Assembly (NCBI GenBank): GCA_029448655.1
Contig: JACCLO010000006.1
Span: forward strand, 186,001-250,000
Direction of reading: 5' to 3'
Source: Wolfiporia cocos
Lineage: Eukaryota > Basidiomycota > Agaricomycetes > Polyporales > Phaeolaceae
Length of the DNA: 64,000 bases
Part shown: piece after piece, positions 54,569 through 62,688 of the stretch
Layout of the letters: every line of letters starts with the position of its first letter
Numbering within the stretch: position 1 is the stretch's first letter
The notes under the pieces: generated by a model
What the model was told of the DNA's origin: nothing
The model's input: the letters and a program-made list of their open reading frames with translations, nothing else
Database searches by the model: none
Translations under genes and position numbers: made by a program

Positions 54569-55728
54569 TGACACAGTACGCCTGTGGGACTCACCAAGTG
54601 CCTATATTGTTGAGATAAGGCGACTTAGAGAGGAAGGCAATACCAGCGCAGCAGGATGTGAGAGGTTATTCTACGGCGCAAGCCGAGAGAATAATAGAAC
54701 TAAGGTTATAGGGCGTCAAGCCCCTAGTTATATACATGTTTAAGGGAAGGTCACGTGCTACTAACTAGTCGTTACCTTTCCGGGTTATGTGGCTTTGCCA
54801 AGAGGCGAAGCGCTATCTTATCTGATGTTTATGGACTCTATCTACAATGGCCGTGATGGGCCCTAATGGCCGAACCAATCGTATGAGAGGGATTTGTGTG
54901 TATTATCATATGAACGCGGGCGCAGCCCGGGTATATGGGAAGCCGGTTGCCGGATACCTTGCGGTATAATGGCGATTGGCCGGTCTTCGTGTGATGACCA
55001 AGGCGAGGAGCCGAGGTCGTTATGCCATTGGACGGGAAGTACCGTGGCATGTGTTACAGCCCGGTCCGGATGGTTACCGGGGCATGTGTTGGACTTAGCC
55101 GTGGGGCGAGGTCCGGTGTTTGGGCAACGCCGTGATGGCAGAAGCCCGGGACTTGGGGAACACCGAGTCCGTGGGAGGCCGAGGAGGCCGTGACCTATAG
55201 CGATATAGCCTTGGTGCTATTATAGTGCTATTTGGTCGTGTTGCCATTATTATGCGAAGGCGTGGCGCGCCTGAGGTGCCATTGTGATCAAGGATCTTAT
55301 GGCGGTGGGAAGCCGGGAAGGCCGACCCAATAGTACAAGGCCGCGAGGCACTGTTTGTACATGTGGACATTATTATGCGAGCGTGCCGCGCTCGGCCTAT
55401 CATTATGATCTAAGATCTATGACGTGGCTTGGTCTTGCTCTGACGGGCGAGACTATGGTGACGTAGCTATGACGATTGCTATTGTCTAGACGTATATGAC
55501 GTATTGCGGATATCGGACCGTATGGTTACCGATGATAATGCGATGATATCATTAGTCTTGTGACGTAGCGGTGTCTAGGCTGGTCATGTGGTTGATAAGC
55601 CCAGTTAAGAGCTTGTCATATGGCAATGGGAGTTAACCCGTAGATAACTTGTAGGTAGACGTATAAATCCCAGGTAAATTGCTATAATCGTAGGAAAAAT
55701 GCTGTAAGCCCCAGATAAATCTGTGACA
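54569..55728 (-). repeat. 5' LTR of element C (1160 bp)
   Basis: Nearly identical to 49521-50680. Promoter: TATATAA on the minus strand at plus 54728-54734 and predicted RNA start at about 54701. Confidence 0.93.
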
Positions 55729-55733
55729 GGTAG

Positions 55734-55849
55734 TAAAAGGCTATTATCACCACATCACCTATGCATTAGAAACAGCTACAAATGCTTGTTCGACTGGTGC
55801 TGCTGATGATACGCCTGTACTTCCCAGACCACCGCCAACTCATCCATAG
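55734..55849 (+). pseudogene. RecQ-like helicase gene, fragment 4 (C-terminal end)
   Basis: It continues the helicase frame after removal of element C (VKGYYHHITYALETATNAC...) and ends at TAG 55847-55849. Summed exons give 2406 nt, an exact multiple of three. It overlaps the 3' end of a minus-strand frame. Confidence 0.7.
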
Positions 55850-56355
55850 GCTCTGTAGTAGGTACATCAGCATATCTAATCAATGTAGTAATTTGGAGGT
55901 GCACACATGACTCGTTGGTACTCATCTCACAGTCGCCCCAGTCCTCCCAGATTGATCTCTCCCCCAAGCGATTTGAGATCCATCTTGCTCGCATCTTCAA
56001 CAGCCTTCTAGGATCTGCACCACGCTTCATAACATTGCAAGTCCGATTATCGTTACTCATATGCCGGCCTTCCTTGATGTGATTAACATGGTCTGAGCAA
56101 AAAGCAAGATGAAGACGATTGATGTCTGCTTCAGCATCTGGAGAGGTGTGTGATTTCCCCCGCAGGAAGTGATTAATTTCACATTCAACATGATCCTTCA
56201 CCTTCTGGAGGGTTGGGATCACTGCTGACATTCTACCAATGTATTCCCAAGACGCATATGGTCCTTGGACTCCAAATGTATGCTATAGAATTCTAATTAT
56301 TACGAAAATAGCATTTACATATGGTCATGTACATACCTTAATGTCATGGATATGT
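55776..56355 (-). pseudogene. Unknown minus-strand gene, 5'-truncated by a SINE-like insertion
   Basis: Exon 55776-56282 is preceded (minus sense) by an intron 56283-56336 and about 6 codons of another exon (LHIHDIK) before repeat sequence starts. The frame is open across the junction (HTFGVQGPYASWEYIGRM). I do not recognise it. It is His-rich (HLAFCSDHVNHIKEGRHM), with conserved-looking Trp and Arg and no membrane segment. It is convergent with, and overlaps by 74 bp, the helicase 3' end. An ATG at 56231 within the second exon could start a 151-residue product. Confidence 0.5.
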
Positions 56356-57004
56356 AGAGTTTCAGTCACCGAGATTAATTTAGCAACTGCGCTTCGTTAG
56401 CACTGCACAGTTGCCCAAGTGCTCAGCTAGTGCCAGAGAAATAAGATTAATCTGTGTTGAGCAGATTAATCTGACTTAATTTCTAAGAATTGCACGAGAC
56501 GGAATTGAACTGCAAGCCATAGCAACACAATGAGCAGACATGAATTATACCATTACACTAAGAGGATTTGCTAGATTACAATCATATAAATTATACCAAG
56601 AGTTTTTTTGCTCCCCCAAACTCCGGCCTAACAAAACTTTTTCATCAAATTTTAAGCTCCTAGCCTTGATAGCTCTATGTTGGGTGTAGAATTATGACTA
56701 TAGTATACTTCTACTGTAGCTAGTGCTTCAACTGACCAATTTCTTAAAGGCAATAAATTACTTGACATAAATTTTTAAATGACCAAAACTTTCTGATTAT
56801 TGGGTATATAGCATATGAAGAAGCCCACTTTCTGTATTGCTCCTTGGTGTAGTGGTAATCTCATGGACATCTTGTATACTGGCCCTGCTGTTTGGAGGTT
56901 GAGAGTTCAATCCCTATTAGTGTGGTTTATTTTATCAATTTGGTAGATTAATCTACAGATTGATATGCACATGGGGAACTGTGCATCGCTAATGAAGCTA
57001 AGGC
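56356..57004. repeat. Head-to-head pair of tRNA-derived SINE-like units, copy 2
   Basis: Same composite as 34991-36160 but without the R1 insertion. The minus head has its B box near 56501-56510 and A box near 56548-56560. The plus head is GCTCCTTGGTGTAGTGG (56839) with AGTTCAATCCC (about 56904). The right tail is decayed. It interrupts the minus-strand gene. Confidence 0.65.
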
Positions 57005-57414
57005 TCCAACCATATAATGTATATACCATGTATACATGGTTTTTTATATATACTATATACATGTATTTACATGTGGCCGAGTACATGGTATATACATGGT
57101 ATATACATAGTATATGGTTATTGTGAATGCAATCATAGTAGACTCTCAGCTGATGTTCTAAATGATGTACCTGAAGTAGTTATGTGTTTTACAGATTGTA
57201 TGGTGCAGCAGTCATGAGATTTAGGCATTTTGGTGACTGCACAAATGTGAAGATGTCAAGACATGACTCATACACTTTGATTAGCTTCTTGAGTAGTGGA
57301 AGGTAAGATCACATTTATGTTTGTGCTATATCATATAATGCCACAAAGTAGTGATTGCATCATGCATTATGCTCATGCATGCAAGTTTCTCATCACCTTG
57401 CACATTGTGCACAA
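57005..57414. other. AT-rich palindromic low complexity and short unassigned sequence
   Basis: 57015-57120 consists of TATACATG/CATGTATA-type repeats. 57180-57305 has an exon-like open stretch (MRFRHFGDCTNVKMSRHDSY) followed by GTAAGA, perhaps a gene remnant. Nothing else recognised. Confidence 0.45.
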
Positions 57415-58113
57415 TGACACAGACTAGACTGTGGGACTCACACTATAACCTTATAGGCGACTTGAAGATGTTGCAGAAGGTTGGTGAGGAGGCTAGTGGG
57501 CGCAAGCAGAGATGATATGTAACTGTGCGAATGCAGAGAACAAATCTAAGGCTTATCCGCAGTGATAGCCCTACTTATATACATGCTTTGTTTGGTTACC
57601 GGTAAGGGAGCCAAACATGAAGGTGGTCTGTGTGCAGACATAACTAATATGGTTAAGTCGTAAACTACAATAGACCATGTGCACCGGTAATGGCCGCGCC
57701 AGTAAGATCGTTTGTTTGGACCGTAGGTCCATGTTGTGGAAGTGGCTGTAGCTACGTTAGTAAGCCATGCATGTGATCCTTATATTCCGGTATCGGGATA
57801 TGAGTAATTGTAAGGTCATTGGCATGTGATAACGAGCAGGCCGCTTATCCGATTGTACTGACATAGCCCGGTATCGGGATATGAGTAAGGCGCGTGACAC
57901 CGGAGGTTAGTCCGCTGAGTCATTGACGCGTACAAGCGTGTTATGTACGTGTTGTTATGACAAGTGGACGTATACCGCGTTGTGTACGTGTTGTTTGGTT
58001 GCGTGTACGTGTAGACGGGCGCTTAGCAGCGTAAATGTCTACAAGGTCGTAGAAATATCAGATAAATAGGTAAAAATACGGGAAAAATAGTGGCATTTCC
58101 CAAATCTGTGACA
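57415..58113 (-). repeat. 3' LTR of copy A3 (699 bp)
   Basis: Plus orientation TGACACAGACTAGACTG to AAATCTGTGACA. The primer tract AGATTTGTTCT is present on the minus strand (plus 57537-57547). Flanking bases 57410-57414 are CACAA. Confidence 0.95.
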
Positions 58114-58127
58114 TTACCCCCTCTTCA
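58114..58127 (-). other. 3' polypurine tract, copy A3
   Basis: On the minus strand TGAAGAGGGGGTAA abuts the LTR. The internal copy of its 12-mer core is at 60329-60340. Confidence 0.85.
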
Positions 58128-58152
58128 GGTTTCATTGTCCCTAATGGAACGA

Positions 58153-61100
58153 TTACTTTCCTGTGGAGCCGAATCCACCAGTACCGCGCTCGGATTTAAT
58201 CTTTTCAAAGTAAGATTTTCCGTGTAGCGTAATGTGCGGGTCCTTAGCAACTTCGCAGATGAGCTGAGCAATCTTATCACCGGCCCGAATATCGATAGAT
58301 ATGTCGGAGTGATTCCGGAGAATGATGATTACTTCGCCTTGATAATCGTGGTCGATGACGCCACCCATTACGTCTATGCCTTTTCGGGCAAGACTAGAGC
58401 GGGGGGCGATACGTCCGTAAGTGCCGAAAGGTACCTGGATCTTCCATTTAGTATTGTATTCTGTCTGCCCATGAGCTGGCAGAACGTCGCCTGTTGCAGT
58501 GTACAGGTCAAACCCAACCGAGTCCTTGGTTCCCTTTTCCGGCATTCGGCCGCCTTCACCGACTACGATTTTCAAGTCCGCGTTTTGGTTAATGTCCGCT
58601 GACATCCATCCCCCATCGGGGTGTCTAACCATGCGCTGCTTAGGATCCTTCGCAAATTCTTTGCGATACTGCGGCCAGTCGTCTGGCCACGTGCATTCGT
58701 CAGCTTCCCAGTCGTTGCTGTCAGGGTCGAAGACGTGAACTGCTTCTTTCCTTCTAGCTGATCGCCTGAGGGGGACATCCTGCATTGGAATGGCGTGTGA
58801 AGCCTTGTATTCCTGCAGAATGTCGTATGCCGTGTCGAGATCGGCTTCGCGTACCCAGGAGTCGTCATTGATACCGAATCCTTTCCATCGGATTCTGTAT
58901 TCAACTCTTCCTGCGTGGAGACGATGATCTAAGATCTTCTCGACTTCCCATAATTCCTCGCCGTCGACCATTTCTGGTTGAGGCTCTGGTCTTTTCTGAT
59001 GCACAGGGTCCTTGTACATGACCAACTTGGAAGTGTGGAATACTGGGTGATAAGCCCTGTATTGCTCGTCCATGTGTACCCTAAAGGTGATTGGAGATAA
59101 TTGTTCAATTATCTTAAATGGTCCCAGATAGCGTGGACTAAGACTTCTTTCGGAGTCTTGCCAGCTACGGGCGTCAACGAGTACTTTGTCGCCGACTTTA
59201 AATGGTACCAAGCGCTTATGTTGATCATAGTACCAAGACCAGCGTTCAGCAGCCAATTTCATAGCTGCCTTAGCTTGTTCTTGTGCTGACCATCTTTCGT
59301 AAGCAATGACATTTAGATCCGTGTATAGTGTTGGACGTAAATTCGTAGGTCCTGCGTTAGGGTGCCTTCCTAGTTCGACAAAGAATGGGCTATTCTTTGT
59401 TGTCTCACTAGCCGCGTTGTTGTACGCGAATTCAGCCGTAGGGAGAAACCATGACCAGTTATCCTTCTGAATAACATCGATGTAACATCTAAGATATTGT
59501 TCCAGGATCTGGTTAACTCTCTCCGTCTGGCCATCCGCTTGCGGGTGATAGGCGGTTGTCATTGACCGTTGGATTCCCAATTGCTCACACCATCCCTTGA
59601 ATAAGGCGGCAGCGAATTGCGGGCCTCTATCCGAAATGATTTGTTTCGGAAGTCCGTGGTTCGGGTAAATTCGAAGGTACAGGAGGTTCGCCAATTCTTT
59701 TGCCGTTATTTTGTCTGACGTGGGAATGAAGTGTGCTCGCTTGGTAAGCCGGTCCACTATTACCATAATAGCATTGAATTGTTTCAATTCGCCGCTGGGT
59801 GGTAGGTGGACGATAAGGCCAATTGTGACGGTGTCCCAAGGTGCTTCCGGAACTGGGAGTGGTTGCAGGAGTCCGTACGGGGTCTGGTTGTGGTTCTTCA
59901 TGCATTGACATGTGTCACAACCTTCCACGTATTGCTTTACCATCGTGGTCATTCCAGGCCACCAGTAATTACGCGATAGAAGTTCGTAGGTCTTCCATCG
60001 TCCGAAGTGTCCGGCAGTCACATGGTCATGATGTAACTCCAGAATCTTCGTGCGCAATTCCTTAGGCTCTTTTGGAACGTACACTTTTCCTCGTCTGAGG
60101 AGTAATCCGGCCTCCATGTTCCATTCCTGGAGATCTTTACCGAATTCCTTGAGACCACTTTTCAGTAGTTCCTGGTAATCTTTGGTAATTTGATCGTTCA
60201 TGAGGGCTTGTCGGATTTGTCTGAGAAGGTCCTCGTCGCCTGATTGTATCTCCTGCTGTGACGCTTCTAGCGCCCTAACCGTAAAGTATTCCGGTTTCAG
60301 CAAAATTTGATCGCGATTGTCGAGTTCCACCCCCTCTTCATGGTCTGGCCTCCGTGACAGAGGATCAGCCGTAAGCATTGTTTTACCGAGTTTGTGACAC
60401 ATGGTGAAGTTGAACCTTGTCAGGTAAAGACTCCAACGTGCCTGTCTCCGGGTTAGCCGTTGTGCCGATTTGAAATATGTCAGATGGAGATGATCCGACC
60501 ATACTTCAAATTTGTGTGGATGTCCCTCGAGGTAATGTCTCCATTCCTCTAGAGCGCGGATGATTGCGAGCAACTCCTTATCGTAAATCTCATAGTTCCT
60601 TTCGGGTGCTGATAGAGATTTCGAGTAAAAGGCTACCGGGTGCCAGAGCTTATCTTCTGAAGAATATTGTGATAACACTGCACCAGTTGCGTAATCGGAA
60701 GAATCCGCTTCCACGCGGAACGGGGACTCCTGATCTGGGATCCGGAGTATTGGAGCCGATGTGAAAGCTTCCTTGAGCGTTTGGAATGCTTCCGCTTGTT
60801 CAGGTCCCCAGTTCCACTGCGTGTTTTTCTTGGACAGTTCGGTTAACGGCTTAACCACTTTGGAGAAGTCTTTAATGAACCAACAGTAGTAATTGGCGAA
60901 GCCAACAAAGGCCTGGACGTCCTTCACCTTGGCAGGTGTAGGCCAGTCCATAACGCCGGCTACCTTCTTAGGGTCCATTTCGACTTTTCCTTTGGAAATG
61001 ATCTTTCCCAGGTATTCAATACTGCTTTGTTCGAAAAAGCACTTTTCAGGCTTCGCGAACAAGTCGTTGTCTTGCAAGATTTGTAATACTTGCTTGACGA

Positions 61101-62688
61101 TACGACGGTGTTCCAGCAGGTCATTTCCGAACACAAGGATGTCGTCTAGGTAGACAATGACCTTTCCTTCTCTGATAAGGTCACCTAGAATATCGTTCAT
61201 CATGTGTTGGAACGTGCTGGGTGCATTACAAAAACCGAAGTACATGACTACAGCTTCGTAAAGGCCGTTAGGCGTAATGAATGCGGTCTTCCATTCATCT
61301 CCCTCCTTGATTCTTACGTTGTTGTAACCCCAACGCAAGTCGAGCTTTGTAAATATCGAAGCCTGGCTAAGCTTATCGATAAGCTCGTCTATGCGTGGGA
61401 GAGGGTACCTGTTTTTAATGATCAAGTCGTTTACTTTTCGGTAATCGACTACCATTCGGGCTCCGCCGTCTTTTTTAGGGACGAAGAAGACCGGGCTCGC
61501 GATCGGGGATTTCGAGTGTTGGATGTAGCCCTTCCGTAACTCTTCCTGAATCCACTGATCTAGCGAGTTTGCCTCCTGAGGAGACATCTTGTATGCCTTA
61601 CTCGGGGGCGGTAGTACCGCGTCATCGGGGAAGTCGATGGCGTGGTCATATGGTTTCCGCTCGGGCATCCTTTCGGATGCACGTTGAGAAAATACCGTGG
61701 AACCAAACTCCTGGTATTCCTCCGGAACCAAGGATTTCCATTTCTGGAGATCCGCATCTGTCAGGAATTCATCATCCGACTTCTCCGTTATCGACTGAAT
61801 GGCGTCGATAAGGAGTTCCGTTCCTTCGTCAAGGGTGTTCACCCAAGTGACAAAGGGATTCCCAGGCTCCTCTAAGCCGAGAAAATCTATTGGAAAGTCA
61901 TTGATGATCTGATAGATGTTGCGGGGTTCGATTTTGTCTTCTTCCTCAGAAATCGAAACCCGTTTGCCATGTTTGCATTTTTCCGTACACCGATATGTGA
62001 AGGTTCCTTCCGGCCAGTTGAAGTCCGGGTTGTGTTTCAGGAACCAGTCATATCCGAGGATCACATCCGCATTCTGTACGTCCATTACGTACAAGAATTC
62101 GGTGGACTTGTGTTCCTCGTGCACCATATAAGCTTTTATTGCCATATTGATATTACCGGCGGTATTAGAGGTACCGTCGGCGTTACGAATCTCGAGGGGC
62201 GAAGGTAGTTTCTGAGTGACTAACTTCTCCTCGTGTACGAGTTTCTTATCTATGACGCTTATTGATGCACCGGTGTCGATTAGTGCCATGGCGTTAACTT
62301 TCTTTCCGTATACCCACAGTTCCACTTCGATAGAGAACGATTTATTGTCGTCTCGAGAATCGTTTCCATGTACATTATACAAAGTGAAAAATTTTAACGC
62401 GAGCGGGTCAGGATAAAAGTATTGTACAGGAGGGGCACGTGTAGCTAGTGTCCAAGTCCTCCGGGCAAAGTCCATTGCCGAGCTGCCGAATATACCGAGA
62501 TGGGATACCGGGTGACGTACGACCGCCTTACCTTCCCACAGGATAAGGGGTCTCTGTGAAGCCTCTTCGTAGAGGTGCACTTCTTCGGGGCGCTGTACAC
62601 TCCCAGCCGCTGCGGGGCTGGTGTGTTCTTCACAGAACGTCTTCGAGACGTGTGGTTGGAGCGAGGGGGACCGAGATGGTCCCGACAT
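58153..62688 (-). CDS. pol: Pol polyprotein, copy A3, with integrase D957G
   Basis: 1511 residues, uninterrupted, with the same domains as copies A1 and A2: protease DTG, RT YLDD, HHCC, chromodomain and a dUTPase with five motifs. The first integrase catalytic Asp (residue 957, plus 59818-59820) is Gly: VTIGLIV instead of VTIDLIV. Integration by this copy's own enzyme should fail. Other replacements relative to A1 and A2 include R to C and R to W at the RT segment NYYCWF, R to Q (YIQHSK), R to C (CQCMKN) and R to H (RLHAGR). All fit C-to-T change at CpG on one strand or the other. The dUTPase and RT look intact, so products could act in trans. Confidence 0.95.
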   Translation of the reverse strand: MSGPSRSPSLQPHVSKTFCEEHTSPAAAGSVQRPEEVHLYEEASQRPLILWEGKAVVRHPVSHLGIFGSSAMDFARRTWTLATRAPPVQYFYPDPLALKFFTLYNVHGNDSRDDNKSFSIEVELWVYGKKVNAMALIDTGASISVIDKKLVHEEKLVTQKLPSPLEIRNADGTSNTAGNINMAIKAYMVHEEHKSTEFLYVMDVQNADVILGYDWFLKHNPDFNWPEGTFTYRCTEKCKHGKRVSISEEEDKIEPRNIYQIINDFPIDFLGLEEPGNPFVTWVNTLDEGTELLIDAIQSITEKSDDEFLTDADLQKWKSLVPEEYQEFGSTVFSQRASERMPERKPYDHAIDFPDDAVLPPPSKAYKMSPQEANSLDQWIQEELRKGYIQHSKSPIASPVFFVPKKDGGARMVVDYRKVNDLIIKNRYPLPRIDELIDKLSQASIFTKLDLRWGYNNVRIKEGDEWKTAFITPNGLYEAVVMYFGFCNAPSTFQHMMNDILGDLIREGKVIVYLDDILVFGNDLLEHRRIVKQVLQILQDNDLFAKPEKCFFEQSSIEYLGKIISKGKVEMDPKKVAGVMDWPTPAKVKDVQAFVGFANYYCWFIKDFSKVVKPLTELSKKNTQWNWGPEQAEAFQTLKEAFTSAPILRIPDQESPFRVEADSSDYATGAVLSQYSSEDKLWHPVAFYSKSLSAPERNYEIYDKELLAIIRALEEWRHYLEGHPHKFEVWSDHLHLTYFKSAQRLTRRQARWSLYLTRFNFTMCHKLGKTMLTADPLSRRPDHEEGVELDNRDQILLKPEYFTVRALEASQQEIQSGDEDLLRQIRQALMNDQITKDYQELLKSGLKEFGKDLQEWNMEAGLLLRRGKVYVPKEPKELRTKILELHHDHVTAGHFGRWKTYELLSRNYWWPGMTTMVKQYVEGCDTCQCMKNHNQTPYGLLQPLPVPEAPWDTVTIGLIVHLPPSGELKQFNAIMVIVDRLTKRAHFIPTSDKITAKELANLLYLRIYPNHGLPKQIISDRGPQFAAALFKGWCEQLGIQRSMTTAYHPQADGQTERVNQILEQYLRCYIDVIQKDNWSWFLPTAEFAYNNAASETTKNSPFFVELGRHPNAGPTNLRPTLYTDLNVIAYERWSAQEQAKAAMKLAAERWSWYYDQHKRLVPFKVGDKVLVDARSWQDSERSLSPRYLGPFKIIEQLSPITFRVHMDEQYRAYHPVFHTSKLVMYKDPVHQKRPEPQPEMVDGEELWEVEKILDHRLHAGRVEYRIRWKGFGINDDSWVREADLDTAYDILQEYKASHAIPMQDVPLRRSARRKEAVHVFDPDSNDWEADECTWPDDWPQYRKEFAKDPKQRMVRHPDGGWMSADINQNADLKIVVGEGGRMPEKGTKDSVGFDLYTATGDVLPAHGQTEYNTKWKIQVPFGTYGRIAPRSSLARKGIDVMGGVIDHDYQGEVIIILRNHSDISIDIRAGDKIAQLICEVAKDPHITLHGKSYFEKIKSERGTGGFGSTGK
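62597..62641 (-). other. Putative +1 frameshift site and hairpin, copy A3
   Basis: On the minus strand GTT-CTG-TGA is followed by the CCAGCC/GGCTGG hairpin, unchanged from copies A1 and A2. Confidence 0.5.

Larger units (their letters stand above)
49521..55728 (-). mobile_element. Family C non-autonomous LTR element (6208 bp), TSD GGTAG
   Basis: Two 1160-bp LTRs (49521-50680 and 54569-55728) differ at about one noticed base. The 5-bp duplication GGTAG is at 49516-49520 and 55729-55733. The element reads on the minus strand, so the right LTR is the 5' one. The internal 3.9 kb has no ORF with retroelement domains. LTR tips, PPT context and leader resemble family A, so this is a LARD-type element probably mobilised by A. 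Confidence 0.92.
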
